Source: Prochlorococcus sp. AG-418-I21 (lineage in GTDB: Bacteria; Cyanobacteriota; Cyanobacteriia; PCC-6307; Cyanobiaceae). Taken from it: 49,001 nucleotides of DNA. The stretch lies in contig QCMA01000007.1 in assembly GCA_003214115.1 (NCBI GenBank), forward strand, positions 1 to 49,001. Direction: 5' to 3'. Positions within the stretch are counted from its first letter, which is position 1; every line of letters starts with the position of its first letter. The notes beneath the pieces were generated by a model, which searched no databases, was not told the DNA's origin, and saw only the letters and a list, made by a program, of their open reading frames with translations. The position numbers and the translations under genes were made by a program. Positions 32,902 to 44,626 of the stretch are shown in pieces.

Positions 32902-34944
32902 TTAATTATTTCTTGCCAATTTTTGTCTTAATTTTTTGATTCTATCCCTCAAATTTGCTGCTTCTTCAAAATTTAACTCTTTTGCAGCGTCTTTCATTTT
33001 AATTTCTAACTTTTCTATTAAGTCAGGCAATTCTTCGAGCAAACATTGATTATCACTGGAACTGAGAATTGCGTCAGTTTTGTTATTAACTATATTTATT
33101 AAATCTTTAGATAAACCACCAGCATCTAGTTTTCTGGAAAGTTCTAGAAAAGATAATATTGAATTTTCTATTTTTTTGCCTGCAGGTTTTGGAGTAATAC
33201 CATTGACTTGGTTATATTTTTTTTGAATAGTTCTTCTTCTTTCAGTTTCAGATATTGCTCTTTTCATTGAATCTGTGAAATTATCTGCATAAAGCAAGGC
33301 AACACCTTCAACATGTCTGGCAGCTCTTCCAATTGTTTGAATCAATGACCTTTCAGCCCTGAGAAAACCTTCTTTATCAGCATCTAAAATGGCGACTAAG
33401 GATACTTCTGGAAGATCTAGTCCCTCTCTTAATAAATTAACTCCTACCAAAACATCATATTCGCCCATTCTAAGGTCTTGAATAATTTCAATTCTTTCAA
33501 TTGAATGGATTTCGGAATGCAAATATCTAACTCTTACTTTATTTTCAGATAAAAAATCAGTTAGATCTTCAGCCATTCTCTTAGTAAGTGTTGTCACAAG
33601 CACTCTTTGATTCTTTTCAGCTCGAATTCTTATTTCAAATAAAAGATCTTCTATTTGGCCTTCACTAGGTCTTACATCAATTACCGGGTCTAATACCCCA
33701 GTTGGTCTTATAACTTGCTCAATAAATTCACCATCACATTGTTCTAATTCCCATTGACCCGGGGTTGCACTTATAAATAATGTCTGTTTTGATTTTTCCC
33801 AAAACTCTTCACATTTTAAAGGTCTATTATCTGCAGCACTTGGCAATCTAAAACCATGATCTATTAAAACTTTTTTTCTAGATTGATCACCGTTGTACAT
33901 CGCATGAAGTTGAGGACATGTTACATGACTCTCATCAACTACCAACAACCAATCTTTGGGAAAGTAATCTATTAAGCATTCTGGCGGTGAACCTGCCTCC
34001 CTACCTGATAAATGACGAGCATAATTCTCAACTCCATTACAATAACCAACCTCTTTAAGCATTTCTAAATCATATTTTGTACGTTGTTCTAGACGTTGAG
34101 CCTCTAATAATTTTCCTTCGTAGGTAAATTTATCGAGTTGAGTTTTTAATTCACTTCTAATTGCACTTATTGCACTCTCAAGTCTTTCTTTTGGAGTCAC
34201 AAAATGCTTCGCTGGATAAACGCTAACTTGTTCCAAACTTTCAAGTATTTCTCCTGTAGTAGGGTCAACATATCTAATAGCCTCGACTTCATCACCAAAT
34301 AACTCAATTCTTATTAATCTATCTTCATAAGCTGGACCGATTTCTAAAACATCACCTTTAATTCTGAATCTACCTCTAGTAATTTCAATATCATTTCTAG
34401 TATATTGATTTTCTACGAGAGACCTCAAAGAAGAACGCAGATTTATTGATTTTCCAACTTCAAATTTAACTGCAGCTTTTAAATACTCACTCGGTATACC
34501 AAGACCATAAATACAACTAATTGAGGCTACAACAATTACATCTTTTCTTTCAAATAAAGAGCGTGTTGCAGAATGCCTAAGCATATCTATTTCTTCATTA
34601 ATTGAAGCAGTTTTGGCTATGTAAGTATCACTTACAGGTACATAAGCTTCAGGTTGATAATAATCGTAGTAAGAAATGAAGTACTCAACAGCATTTTTTG
34701 GAAAAAATTCCCTTAATTCATTACATAGTTGTGCAGCCAACGTTTTGTTATGGGCTAAAACAAGTGCTGGTCTTCCTGTTTGTTGAATTACATTGGCAAT
34801 AGTAAAAGTCTTACCAGTTCCTGTAGCTCCTAAAAGAGTCTGAAATTGTTTACCATTGTTTACGCCTTTAACTAATTTTTTAATAGCATCTGGTTGATCT
34901 CCATTTGGTTCGTAAGGAGCTTGAAGCTTATAGTTGTTCATCAA
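32902..34944 (-). CDS. uvrB: Excinuclease ABC subunit B
   Basis: [60 protein letters not shown]-terminal UVR motif. Confidence 0.98.
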   Translation of the reverse strand: MMNNYKLQAPYEPNGDQPDAIKKLVKGVNNGKQFQTLLGATGTGKTFTIANVIQQTGRPALVLAHNKTLAAQLCNELREFFPKNAVEYFISYYDYYQPEAYVPVSDTYIAKTASINEEIDMLRHSATRSLFERKDVIVVASISCIYGLGIPSEYLKAAVKFEVGKSINLRSSLRSLVENQYTRNDIEITRGRFRIKGDVLEIGPAYEDRLIRIELFGDEVEAIRYVDPTTGEILESLEQVSVYPAKHFVTPKERLESAISAIRSELKTQLDKFTYEGKLLEAQRLEQRTKYDLEMLKEVGYCNGVENYARHLSGREAGSPPECLIDYFPKDWLLVVDESHVTCPQLHAMYNGDQSRKKVLIDHGFRLPSAADNRPLKCEEFWEKSKQTLFISATPGQWELEQCDGEFIEQVIRPTGVLDPVIDVRPSEGQIEDLLFEIRIRAEKNQRVLVTTLTKRMAEDLTDFLSENKVRVRYLHSEIHSIERIEIIQDLRMGEYDVLVGVNLLREGLDLPEVSLVAILDADKEGFLRAERSLIQTIGRAARHVEGVALLYADNFTDSMKRAISETERRRTIQKKYNQVNGITPKPAGKKIENSILSFLELSRKLDAGGLSKDLINIVNNKTDAILSSSDNQCLLEELPDLIEKLEIKMKDAAKELNFEEAANLRDRIKKLRQKLARNN

Positions 34945-34970
34945 GCTAGTAGCTAAAGGATGTTGCTATA

Positions 34971-35747
34971 CTAAGAAATTTTTTCTCCAATTATTGAATT
35001 TTTCAAAGATTCTTTTAAGCCCCTAACAACCGCAATCATTGATATTAAATCATCTAATTTATTAACCACAGATCCAACGCCAACTGCTGAGGCTCCAGAG
35101 GATATTGCTAGTGGACAAGTTACTTGGCTTAATCCAGAGGCACTCATGATTGGTATATTCAGAGATTGTTTCTTAAATTCTTGATGAATAGCATAGGTAG
35201 CTGCAAGAGTTGGCACTGATTTTTCAAAAAAACCTTGAATTCCTGGAGAGTAAGGAGTAGAACTTGTACCACCTTCTGTTTGAATAATATCAACGCCTTC
35301 TTCCACTAGCTTTACAGCAAGATCAACTTGTTTATCAATAGGCATAGTATGAGGAACAGTTACTGATAAAGGCAAATTAGGCAATAAATCCCTCGTCTCT
35401 TTTGTAATATTTAAAACTTTTTTATCTGAAAAATGAATGCCTTTTTCATAAAAAGTATCGTAATTTCCTATCTCAATTAATGAGGCTCCTGCTTTTACAC
35501 AATCTTGAAAAGATCGAGGCACTACTGAGCTAACACAAACGGGTAGTGTTGAATTCTTAAGTGCTAAATCAACGAGTTCAGGTTTACAAGCAATATCGAC
35601 AAGATCTGCACCTCCTAATGAAGCAGCCTCAACAATTTTTTTCACAGACTGAACATCGAAATTATTCAATCCTGAAATAACTTTGAGTAAGGATTTGCTT
35701 CTTAACTCTTCTTTGATTTTTTGTGGCAAAAGATTAATCAGACTCAT
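34971..35747 (-). CDS. ycf23: Ycf23/DUF561-family TIM-barrel-like protein
   Basis: LLKVISGLNNFDVQSVKKIVEAASLGGADLVDIACKPELV...DIIQTEGGTSS...SASGLSQVTCPLAISSGASAVGVGSVVNKL. Confidence 0.85.
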   Translation of the reverse strand: MSLINLLPQKIKEELRSKSLLKVISGLNNFDVQSVKKIVEAASLGGADLVDIACKPELVDLALKNSTLPVCVSSVVPRSFQDCVKAGASLIEIGNYDTFYEKGIHFSDKKVLNITKETRDLLPNLPLSVTVPHTMPIDKQVDLAVKLVEEGVDIIQTEGGTSSTPYSPGIQGFFEKSVPTLAATYAIHQEFKKQSLNIPIMSASGLSQVTCPLAISSGASAVGVGSVVNKLDDLISMIAVVRGLKESLKNSIIGEKIS

Positions 35748-35832
35748 TTACTTAATGAATTTATTACCCGATTGTGACATTGTTTTAGTAAAACAGTGCA
35801 TTTTTTAAAAAATATTATCTGAGAAACACAAA

Positions 35833-36843
35833 ATGACTGATAAAAAATTAAGTCAAAAAAATTGGTCATCATGGCATCATCAGCTTCATAAGGAGATTCT
35901 TACCAAAAAACTATTAATTCCCAAAGGATCCAATATTTTAATAAGTGTTTCGGGGGGTCAAGACTCAATGGCCTTATTAACTCTAATTAATGACCTAAAA
36001 AAACTACATAATTGGTCTATTAGTGTTTGGCATGGTGATCATCAGTGGCACGAAAAATCATCACTATATGCTCTTGAATTAAAAGATTATTGTGAAGATA
36101 AAAATATTTCATTCTCTTTTGATCAAGCAAATAAAGAAAGTATTTCATCAGAAGAAAAAGCACGAGAATGGAGATATAAAAAATTATGTGAAAGAGCCAA
36201 AACTTTATTAAATAAAAACCAGCAAAAACATAATATTTATTTGTTAACTGGTCACACAAGTAGCGATAATGCAGAAACATTTATCCTCAATTTATCTAGA
36301 GGAAGCAATTTTGCAGGTCTGAGTAATATTGAGAGTAAAAGATTAATAGAAAATCAAATATATTTAATAAGACCAATATTAATTTTCAGTAGGGAAGATA
36401 CAAAACAATTTTGCAATGATATGAAGATCCCAGTCTGGGAAGATCCTACAAATTCAGATCTTAAATTAAAAAGAAATTTAGTAAGAAAAAAAATTATTCC
36501 TACCTTAGAAGTCATCTATCCTGGTTGTTCTGAAAGGATAAATAATTTTTCCCAAAAAATGAGCAAATACAATAATGAACGTAATGATCTTAGTGAACTA
36601 GCGTATTTATATTGTAAAGATGTTAAAGGTATCGATAGGAATCTCCTTAATGGTATGTGTATTGAAGCGAGGTGCACAATTTTAAATAGATTTTTAAAAG
36701 AAATATCTGCAAAGCAATGTAGTTCTAAAAATCTGACAAAATTAGCAACTTCAATTTATGAAAAAAATAAAGGTCAAATTAATCTGCAAGAGTTTTTAAA
36801 AATTGTTTGGGATAAAAACTATATAAATTTTGAAAAAAGTTAA
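35833..36843 (+). CDS. tilS: tRNA(Ile)-lysidine synthase
   Basis: PP-loop ILISVSGGQDSMALLTLI, GHTSSDNAETFILNLSRGSN, WEDPTNSDLKLKRNLVRKKIIP. Confidence 0.95.
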   Translation: MTDKKLSQKNWSSWHHQLHKEILTKKLLIPKGSNILISVSGGQDSMALLTLINDLKKLHNWSISVWHGDHQWHEKSSLYALELKDYCEDKNISFSFDQANKESISSEEKAREWRYKKLCERAKTLLNKNQQKHNIYLLTGHTSSDNAETFILNLSRGSNFAGLSNIESKRLIENQIYLIRPILIFSREDTKQFCNDMKIPVWEDPTNSDLKLKRNLVRKKIIPTLEVIYPGCSERINNFSQKMSKYNNERNDLSELAYLYCKDVKGIDRNLLNGMCIEARCTILNRFLKEISAKQCSSKNLTKLATSIYEKNKGQINLQEFLKIVWDKNYINFEKS

Positions 36844-38822
36844 GATGTTACAGCAGATCTTCTTCTTCTTGTTCTACCTTCAAATGAATCTTCTGTAGCA
36901 GTCTCAGCTGATGGATTCTGTGAAACTTTTGGACTTTTTTGGGTATTTTGTGGGTTATTTGAACTATTAGGATAATTATTGTTTGATTTCTTATGGAAAT
37001 TATTATTTCTATTTCTATTGGAGAAATTTTGCTCTTCGGTAATCTTTGGAATATAAGCACGAGTTCCACTTGGAGCAGGTTGAACTAAACACAAAATAAG
37101 TGGTTCAACTTGTAATTCTCTTCTCATTCTTCTCGATAAACCATTTTCAATTTCTCTTTGTACACCAATCCAATCTACCTCAAAATTATTCGGCCCAGTT
37201 TGTCTGGATAATTGTTTCCATCTATTTTCTAAGACCCAGCTTATTTCTCGTTCTGTCCACATAGACATTTTTCTTGGCTCTGCAGTAGTAACAACTCCTC
37301 TTAAATTAACTCTAGGAGGTGCAACCATCTTCCCATCTGTACTAATAGGGGCTAAAACGGTTACTACACCATCCCCAGCTAATTGCTGCCTTTCCTTTAA
37401 TACTCGAGCATCTACTATCCCATTGCGTGAGTTATCAAGCAGTTCAACACCAGCTTTTACAGGATCACCCTTTTGAATAGAATTAGGTGTTAACTCAACT
37501 ACATCTCCATTTTCAATAATTAAGATATTGTCCTTTGGAACCCCCATAGTTTGTGCACTCTTCCCATGACAAACAAGCATTCTATGTTCTCCATGAACAG
37601 GAACAAAAAACTTAGGTTTTGCGAGTGCCAACATTAACTTTTGATCTTCTTGAAAACCATGACCAGAAACATGAATATTCTCACCCTTTCCATAAACAAC
37701 CTTTGCTCCGAGTTTCATTAATCTATCTATTGTATTAACAACAGAAATAGTATTACCAGGAATTGGGCTGGCTGAAAATATTACAGTATCAGTAGTCTTA
37801 AGACGAACATGCTGATGTTCACCACGAGAGATTCTGCTTAACGCTGCTAGGGGTTCTCCTTGACTACCCGTCATTAATAATAAGGTTTCCCTATCTGGCA
37901 AATCTCTAATTTGCTTGATAGGAACAAACAAATCATCTGGGCATTTCATATAACCAATATCTCTTGCCTTAGCAATAACATTTATCATCGATCTACCTAA
38001 CAAACCGACCTTTCTTCCATGTTTCATAGCCAATTCTAAGATCATTGTCACTCTATGCACAGAACTAGCAAAAGTGGTAAGGATAACTCGTTCTTTTGCC
38101 TCAGCAATATGTTTTTCTAAAGAAGGATAGATAGTCTTCTCAGAAGGACAAAAACCTGGAACTTCGGCATTAGTAGAATCACTGAACATGCATAAAACAC
38201 CCTTCTCTCCGTAATGCACCATTCTTTCAATATCAAATTGCTCTCCATCTACTGGCATATGATCAAATTTAAAATCTCCCGTGAAAATAATTGTGCCAAC
38301 AGGTGTTGTAACTGCTAAAGAAAAGCTATCGCAAATAGAATGAGTATTTCGAATAAATTCAACAGAAAAATGTTGTCCTACTTTTACAACATCTCTAGGA
38401 TTTACTGTCTGTATAGTTGTTCTATCAGATACGCCTGCTTCCTCCATTTTTCCTCTAAGCATTGACATTGCCAGTCTTGGGCCATAAATAATGGGAATAT
38501 TAAAATGCTTTAGATGATGAGAAATACCTCCAATGTGATCTTCATGCCCGTGAGTGACAATCATTCCTTTTATTCTTCTTTGATTTTCTTTTAGAAAAGT
38601 TGTATCAGGCATAACAACGTTTACGCCATGCATACCATCAGATGGGAAAGCTAGGCCAGCATCAACAAGCATTAATTCATCACCATATTCAAAAACGCAA
38701 GTGTTTTTTCCTATTTCATGTAGTCCTCCAAGAGGTATTACTCGTAGAGCTGGCGTATTACTTTTAGATCTAGATGAATCATGAGTAGATCTATTTACAG
38801 TTGAATTTGTACTTGATTGCAT
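36840..38822 (-). CDS. rnj: Ribonuclease J
   Basis: RVIPLGGLHEIGKNTCVFEYGDELMLVDAGLAFP, THGHEDHIGGI, VPVHGEHRML; Asn-rich C-terminal tail. Confidence 0.95.
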   Translation of the reverse strand: MQSSTNSTVNRSTHDSSRSKSNTPALRVIPLGGLHEIGKNTCVFEYGDELMLVDAGLAFPSDGMHGVNVVMPDTTFLKENQRRIKGMIVTHGHEDHIGGISHHLKHFNIPIIYGPRLAMSMLRGKMEEAGVSDRTTIQTVNPRDVVKVGQHFSVEFIRNTHSICDSFSLAVTTPVGTIIFTGDFKFDHMPVDGEQFDIERMVHYGEKGVLCMFSDSTNAEVPGFCPSEKTIYPSLEKHIAEAKERVILTTFASSVHRVTMILELAMKHGRKVGLLGRSMINVIAKARDIGYMKCPDDLFVPIKQIRDLPDRETLLLMTGSQGEPLAALSRISRGEHQHVRLKTTDTVIFSASPIPGNTISVVNTIDRLMKLGAKVVYGKGENIHVSGHGFQEDQKLMLALAKPKFFVPVHGEHRMLVCHGKSAQTMGVPKDNILIIENGDVVELTPNSIQKGDPVKAGVELLDNSRNGIVDARVLKERQQLAGDGVVTVLAPISTDGKMVAPPRVNLRGVVTTAEPRKMSMWTEREISWVLENRWKQLSRQTGPNNFEVDWIGVQREIENGLSRRMRRELQVEPLILCLVQPAPSGTRAYIPKITEEQNFSNRNRNNNFHKKSNNNYPNSSNNPQNTQKSPKVSQNPSAETATEDSFEGRTRRRRSAVTS

Positions 38823-38902
38823 AATTTTGAAATTTATGAAGGCCTGCTTGTAATCAAATAAGGTTTATTTAAATTTAATTATCAAGTTAAATATAATCCC
38901 TA

Positions 38903-39805
38903 TTATAAGGATTTCAGGATAAAAGATAGTTGCTTTTTCATGTCATTGGTTAAAGGTGACAAAGGACTTCTAGGGTTACCTACATCCCATCCCGATAGTT
39001 CTAAAGCAGCTTTAATTGGGATTGGATTAGTAGTCATAAAGAGTGCCTTGAAAAGAGGCTGAAGTTTTTCATGAATAGAAAGAGCATTGGAAACCTTTCC
39101 ACTTTGAAAAGAATGAATCATCTCTTTCAATTGCAATCCAACTAAATGACTTGCAACACTTACTACTCCTACAGCACCTACAGATAACATTGGAAGCAAC
39201 AATGAATCGTCGCCACTATATACAGAGAGTTCGGAGCCACAAATAGCTCTTAGTTCTGTTACTTCTTCTATTCTACCGCTTGCAGCTTTAATACTGAGAA
39301 TATTTGAGAAATCCATAAGTTTCTTCACAGTATCAGGTAATAAATTGCATCCAGTCCTGCCAGGAATGTTGTAGAGCATAAGAGGCAAATCCTTTGCAGA
39401 TTTAGCAATAGAACTGAAATGTTTATAAAGACCTTCTTGAGGCGGCTTATTATAATAAGGAACAACGACCAAAGCACCGTCGGCACCAGATTCGTAAGCT
39501 TTTTTTGTAGCTTCCACAGCTTCGCTTGTACAATTGCTACCAGTACCAACTATTACTTTACAGTTTGCATCCAAAGATCCTTTTACCGCAATAAATAATT
39601 CATGCTGTTCCGCCCATGAAAGAGTCGGAGATTCTCCAGTAGTACCGCACAAAACAATTCCATCGGAACCGTTCTCAAAAAGATAATTTGAAAGTTTAAT
39701 AGCTAGTTCATAATCTACATCTCCATTCTCAGTGAATGGAGTAACCATTGCAGTCAATATTCTTCCAAATAGTGGATTATTACACTCAGTTTTGTCTGTA
39801 ATCAT
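38903..39805 (-). CDS. dapA: 4-hydroxy-tetrahydrodipicolinate synthase
   Basis: [53 protein letters not shown]. Confidence 0.97.
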   Translation of the reverse strand: MITDKTECNNPLFGRILTAMVTPFTENGDVDYELAIKLSNYLFENGSDGIVLCGTTGESPTLSWAEQHELFIAVKGSLDANCKVIVGTGSNCTSEAVEATKKAYESGADGALVVVPYYNKPPQEGLYKHFSSIAKSAKDLPLMLYNIPGRTGCNLLPDTVKKLMDFSNILSIKAASGRIEEVTELRAICGSELSVYSGDDSLLLPMLSVGAVGVVSVASHLVGLQLKEMIHSFQSGKVSNALSIHEKLQPLFKALFMTTNPIPIKAALELSGWDVGNPRSPLSPLTNDMKKQLSFILKSL

Positions 39806-40833
39806 TTTTTTGGAATTAATAACTCAGCTATTTGAACAGCATTCAGAGCTGCTCCTTTTCTTATTTGATCTCCACATAACCATAATTCTAATCCATGAGG
39901 CTGACTTATATCAGTTCTTAGCCTGCCAACAGCAACATTATCCCTTCCCATAACGTCATTTGGCATAGGAAATCTATTATTTTTGTAATCCTCAATAACT
40001 TCAATTCCAGGAGATTTTTTTAATTCTTCAATAGCATCTTTAGGCTCAACTACATCGGCAAATTCAATATTGATCGATTCAGAATGTGCTCTCAGTACTG
40101 GGACTCGAACACATGTAGCAGAGAGCTTTAAATCATCAATATTTAATATTTTCCTTGTCTCATTAACCATTTTCATCTCTTCTTCGCAGTAATTATTTGA
40201 AAGCATAGGGGAATTATGTAAAAACAAATTAAAAGCAAGGGAGTATGGCAAAACTTCACTTTTTTGAGGATTTCCTTGAAGATATTGTTCAGTTAAAAGT
40301 TTTAGTTCCTCCATCGCCAGTTGGCCTGCACCACTGACAGATTGATATGTTGAGACAATAACTCTTTGAATAGTCGAAAGTTTGTTTAATGGAGCTAAAA
40401 CTAATGTCAACAAAATGGTAGTGCAGTTTGGATTCGCTATTATCCCATCATGATTAAGTACGTCACTAGCATTAACTTCAGGGACTATAAGAGGAACGTT
40501 CTTATCTAATCTAAAAGCACTTGAATTATCTATCAGTAAAGCATTTTGATCAATAATGGTAGACAACCATTTTTTTGAAATACTTCCGCCAGCTGAAGCC
40601 AAAACTAAATCAAGATTCTTAAATTCATCCTTAGTTGTTTTTTTTGTAACTAATTCTTCATCTTTCCAAATAATTTTTTTTCCTTCTGACCGCTCTGATG
40701 AAAGCAAGACCAATTCTGATATTGGGAAATCACGTTGTTCAAGAATTTTTAGCAATTCAGATCCCACAGCACCTGAAGAACCTAAAACAGCAACTTTTAA
40801 TGGCCTATTAGGCAAATACGGAGATTGTCTCAC
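39802..40833 (-). CDS. asd: Aspartate-semialdehyde dehydrogenase
   Basis: [63 protein letters not shown]. Confidence 0.97.
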   Translation of the reverse strand: MRQSPYLPNRPLKVAVLGSSGAVGSELLKILEQRDFPISELVLLSSERSEGKKIIWKDEELVTKKTTKDEFKNLDLVLASAGGSISKKWLSTIIDQNALLIDNSSAFRLDKNVPLIVPEVNASDVLNHDGIIANPNCTTILLTLVLAPLNKLSTIQRVIVSTYQSVSGAGQLAMEELKLLTEQYLQGNPQKSEVLPYSLAFNLFLHNSPMLSNNYCEEEMKMVNETRKILNIDDLKLSATCVRVPVLRAHSESINIEFADVVEPKDAIEELKKSPGIEVIEDYKNNRFPMPNDVMGRDNVAVGRLRTDISQPHGLELWLCGDQIRKGAALNAVQIAELLIPKK

Positions 40834-40957
40834 ACTTTAAAATGATTTTTATAAATAGATTGACTATTTTTTTTACTTTATCAAAAAATTAACTTTCAAG
40901 GAAATCACATAATGTGAAATAATTAAGATTCGGCTCAAAGTAATAACTTAGAAAAAC

Positions 40958-42385
40958 ATGGCTAAAGATGCACTAATAGTCAAAACAACACCTCTTCCTC
41001 AAAGTAGAATTTCATTTGAATTAGAAATACCATCTGAGACATGCAAAACGTGTGTAAATGAAACAATCAGTTCTATCAGTCGTTCGGCTAAAATTCCAGG
41101 ATTTAGACTTGGTAAGATTCCTAAACAAGTCTTAATCCAAAGAATTGGCATCACACAATTACATGCTTCTGCTCTGGAAAAAATTATTGATAAATCATGG
41201 CAAGAAGCGTTAAAAATAAAATCTATAGAGCCACTTAGTGAGCCAGAATTGGTAGATGGATTTGAATCTTTACTTGCAAAGTTTAGTCCAGAAAAATCAT
41301 TGAAGATTACTCTTCAAACTGATGTTGCCCCAGAATTAAAACTAAAAAAATCCAAAGGACTAAGTGTTGAAATATCAAAGACAAAGTTTGATCCCAAGTC
41401 AATAGATGAAGCGCTAGAAAAATCTAGAAATCAGTTTGCAAACATTATTCCAGTTACCAATAGAGCAGCAAAATTAGGAGATATTGCTGTAGTTAGTTTC
41501 AAAGGAAAATATAAAGATTCTGGTAAAGAGATTGATGGTGGAACAAGTGAATCAATGGATCTTGAGTTAGAAAAAAACAAAATGATTCCCGGTTTCGTTG
41601 AGGGAATCGTAAAGATGAAAATTGGTAATACTAAAACACTTAACCTTAAATTTCCTGATGATTATTCTCATGAGGATTCAAGAGGCAAAGAAGCAATTTT
41701 TGAAGTAAATCTTAAGGATCTTAAGGAAAAAGAATTGCCTGAACTTAATGACGATTTTGCAAAACAGTCTGGCAACAAGGAATCATTAAAAGAGTTAAAG
41801 AAAGATATTGAAAAGCAACTTAAAGACAATTTTGAAAAAACTCAAAAAGATATCAAAATTGAAGCTTTATTAGATGCCTTAACAAACGAATTGGTGGCTG
41901 AAATTCCAAAATCTATGATTGATATAGAAGTGAGGAATAATATTGAACAAACCGCTCAAAGATTTGCTCAACAAGGTCTTGATGTAAAATCTACTTTCAC
42001 TCCGGAATTAGTTAAGTCATTAGCAGAGTCCACAAGGCCTCAGGCTGAAAAAAATGTTCAAAGAAATTTAGCTCTTAAAGCATTAGCTGAAACAGAAAAT
42101 ATAAAAGTTGAGAAAGATGAAATTGATTTAAAAATGAAAGATTATGAAGATGCAATCTCTCAATCTTCAAAACAAATAGATATAAAAAAATTAACAGAAG
42201 TAATAAGTAGCGATTTACTCAAAGAAAAATTAATAATTTGGCTTGAAGAAAATTCTGAAATAAAAGAAAAAGCCACAAAAACAACAAAAGCCACAAAAAC
42301 TGCGACAAAAACTGCGACAAAAACTGCAAAACCTACAAAAACTACAAAAACTACAAAAACTCAAAATAAAAAAGAAAAAAAATAA
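40958..42385 (+). CDS. tig: Trigger factor (peptidyl-prolyl isomerase/chaperone)
   Basis: GFRLGKIPKQVLIQRIG ribosome-binding region, PPIase-like domain MIPGFVEGIVKMKIGNTKTLNLKFPDDY; repetitive Thr/Lys tail. Confidence 0.95.
   Translation: MAKDALIVKTTPLPQSRISFELEIPSETCKTCVNETISSISRSAKIPGFRLGKIPKQVLIQRIGITQLHASALEKIIDKSWQEALKIKSIEPLSEPELVDGFESLLAKFSPEKSLKITLQTDVAPELKLKKSKGLSVEISKTKFDPKSIDEALEKSRNQFANIIPVTNRAAKLGDIAVVSFKGKYKDSGKEIDGGTSESMDLELEKNKMIPGFVEGIVKMKIGNTKTLNLKFPDDYSHEDSRGKEAIFEVNLKDLKEKELPELNDDFAKQSGNKESLKELKKDIEKQLKDNFEKTQKDIKIEALLDALTNELVAEIPKSMIDIEVRNNIEQTAQRFAQQGLDVKSTFTPELVKSLAESTRPQAEKNVQRNLALKALAETENIKVEKDEIDLKMKDYEDAISQSSKQIDIKKLTEVISSDLLKEKLIIWLEENSEIKEKATKTTKATKTATKTATKTAKPTKTTKTTKTQNKKEKK
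42272..42361 (+). repeat. Short tandem DNA repeats encoding the Thr/Lys/Ala-rich tail of trigger factor
   Basis: actgcgacaaaa twice in tandem (42299-42322) and acaaaaact three times in tandem (42335-42361), flanked by related gccacaaaaac units. Confidence 0.9.
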
Positions 42386-42450
42386 TTTATGAAATTTCCT
42401 ACTAATTAAACAAAAACCCCTTAAATTATTTATAAGACGAAATCTAATCT

Positions 42451-43095
42451 GTGAACTCAGAAAAAAAACATTTAATCCAAAGCTCAATAAGTTCTTACGA
42501 AAGTAATAATAAAGCTATTGCTGCTGTCCCTACAGTTATAGAACAATCAGGTAGAGGAGAAAGAGCTTTTGATATATATTCAAGACTATTGAGAGAGAGA
42601 ATAATTTTTTTAGGTACTGGAATTAATGATCAAGTATCTGACTCACTTGTTGCACAATTATTATTTCTTGAAGCGGAAGATCCAGAAAAAGATATACAAA
42701 TATATATCAATTCTCCTGGAGGCTCAGTAACTGCAGGAATGGCCATATACGATACTATGCAACAGATATCCCCTGATGTAGTAACAATATGCTTTGGAGT
42801 AGCAGCAAGTATGGGGGCATTTCTACTTTCTGGAGGAGCAAAGGGGAAAAGATTGGCTTTACCTAATTCAAGAATTATGATTCATCAACCTCTGGGAGGT
42901 GCACAAGGTCAAGCAGTAGAGATTGAAATACAAGCTAAAGAAATACTTTTTCTCAAAAAAACATTAAATTCGCTTTTAGCAGAACATACTGGTCAACCTT
43001 TAGAAAAAATTAATGAAGATACAGAAAGAGATTACTTTTTATCTCCCTCGGAAGCAGTCGAATATGGATTAATTGATAAAGTTATCAAAAAGTGA
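42451..43095 (+). CDS. clpP: ATP-dependent Clp protease proteolytic subunit
   Basis: GTG start; [37 protein letters not shown] (active Ser), [13 protein letters not shown] (active His). Confidence 0.97.
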   Translation: MNSEKKHLIQSSISSYESNNKAIAAVPTVIEQSGRGERAFDIYSRLLRERIIFLGTGINDQVSDSLVAQLLFLEAEDPEKDIQIYINSPGGSVTAGMAIYDTMQQISPDVVTICFGVAASMGAFLLSGGAKGKRLALPNSRIMIHQPLGGAQGQAVEIEIQAKEILFLKKTLNSLLAEHTGQPLEKINEDTERDYFLSPSEAVEYGLIDKVIKK

Positions 43096-43200
43096 CAAGG
43101 GCAACTGATTTTTTAAGAATATGATGACGAATCGATATTTATAAGCAATCCTAGTGAATAGGGAATATTGACCACCTTTCACTTTTAAAACTTATAATCG

Positions 43201-44568
43201 ATGGCTAAATTCGACGCCCATCTTAAATGTTCATTTTGCGGGAAATCACAAGACCAAGTAAGAAAGCTTATAGCTGGTCCTGGGGTTTATATCTGTGATG
43301 AGTGCATAGATCTTTGTAATGAAATTCTCGATGAAGAACTACTTGATAATCAAGCGAATACAAACAATTCTCCTCAAGTAAAAAAGAAATTACCAACTGA
43401 TAACCCAAAAAAATCGGTTCCTTTAGAATTAACCTCAATTCCTAAGCCATTAGAAATTAAAAGTTTTCTAGATAATCAAGTTGTTGGACAAGAATCTGCA
43501 AAAAAAATATTATCAGTTGCCGTATACAATCACTACAAGCGGTTAGCATGGAAAGTTAAAGAAGATAGTAAAAATAACAATTCAACAGATTCACAAGCAA
43601 CTAAATTACAAAAATCAAATATTTTACTCATTGGCCCTACTGGAAGTGGGAAAACATTATTGGCGCAAACTTTAGCAGAGTTTCTGGATGTTCCTTTTGC
43701 AGTAGCTGATGCAACGACTTTGACAGAAGCTGGATATGTTGGGGAGGATGTTGAAAACATACTTTTAAGACTTCTACAGAAATCAGAAATGAATGTAGAA
43801 CTAGCTCAAAAAGGAATTATTTATATTGATGAAATAGATAAAATTGCAAGAAAAAGCGAGAATCCTTCAATTACCAGAGATGTCTCTGGTGAAGGAGTAC
43901 AGCAAGCATTATTAAAAATGCTTGAAGGAACAATTGCTAATGTGCCACCACAAGGCGGAAGAAAACATCCTTATCATGACTGCATCCAAATTGATACGAG
44001 TCAAATTTTATTTATTTGCGGGGGAGCTTTTATAGGTTTAGAGGATATCGTTCAAAAGCGTATGGGTAAACACTCTATAGGATTTACCACCAATTCAGAT
44101 CAAAACAAAGTTGATACAAAAAAAATATTAGACCCAAGAGATTCCCTGAAAAATTTAGAATTAGATGACTTAGTGAAATATGGCCTAATTCCAGAATTTA
44201 TTGGAAGAATTCCAGTTTGTGCTGTACTAGATCGTCTTACTAAAGAAACTTTAGAATCCATTTTGACTCAACCAAGAGATGCATTAGTAAAGCAATTCAA
44301 AACTTTGCTAAGTATGGATAATGTTGAATTATCATTTGAGCCTGATTCTGTTCAAGCGATAGCAAATGAAGCATATAAAAGAAAAACAGGTGCAAGAGCA
44401 TTAAGGTCAATAATTGAAGAGCTAATGCTAGACATAATGTACACTTTGCCTTCTGAAGAAAATGTAAAAGAATTCACAATTACGAAAAAAATGGTAGATA
44501 ATTTGTTCTCATCTAAAATTGTTAAACTACCTTCAGGATCAAAAAGAATCATTAAAGAGTCTGCATAA
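43201..44568 (+). CDS. clpX: ATP-dependent Clp protease ATP-binding subunit ClpX
   Basis: Zinc finger [34 protein letters not shown], Walker [18 protein letters not shown], Walker [14 protein letters not shown]. Confidence 0.98.
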   Translation: MAKFDAHLKCSFCGKSQDQVRKLIAGPGVYICDECIDLCNEILDEELLDNQANTNNSPQVKKKLPTDNPKKSVPLELTSIPKPLEIKSFLDNQVVGQESAKKILSVAVYNHYKRLAWKVKEDSKNNNSTDSQATKLQKSNILLIGPTGSGKTLLAQTLAEFLDVPFAVADATTLTEAGYVGEDVENILLRLLQKSEMNVELAQKGIIYIDEIDKIARKSENPSITRDVSGEGVQQALLKMLEGTIANVPPQGGRKHPYHDCIQIDTSQILFICGGAFIGLEDIVQKRMGKHSIGFTTNSDQNKVDTKKILDPRDSLKNLELDDLVKYGLIPEFIGRIPVCAVLDRLTKETLESILTQPRDALVKQFKTLLSMDNVELSFEPDSVQAIANEAYKRKTGARALRSIIEELMLDIMYTLPSEENVKEFTITKKMVDNLFSSKIVKLPSGSKRIIKESA

Positions 44569-44626
44569 AAATAGAGTTTAATTTTTTTAATTGAATCCCA
44601 AATTTTTCTAAATTAATGAAAAATAA

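Noticed and set aside
42230-42487. Antisense Cys/Phe/Ser-rich 85-aa ORF
   Set aside because: It is the mirror of the trigger-factor Thr/Lys repeat (antisense of acaaaa gives Phe/Cys codons); no independent coding support.
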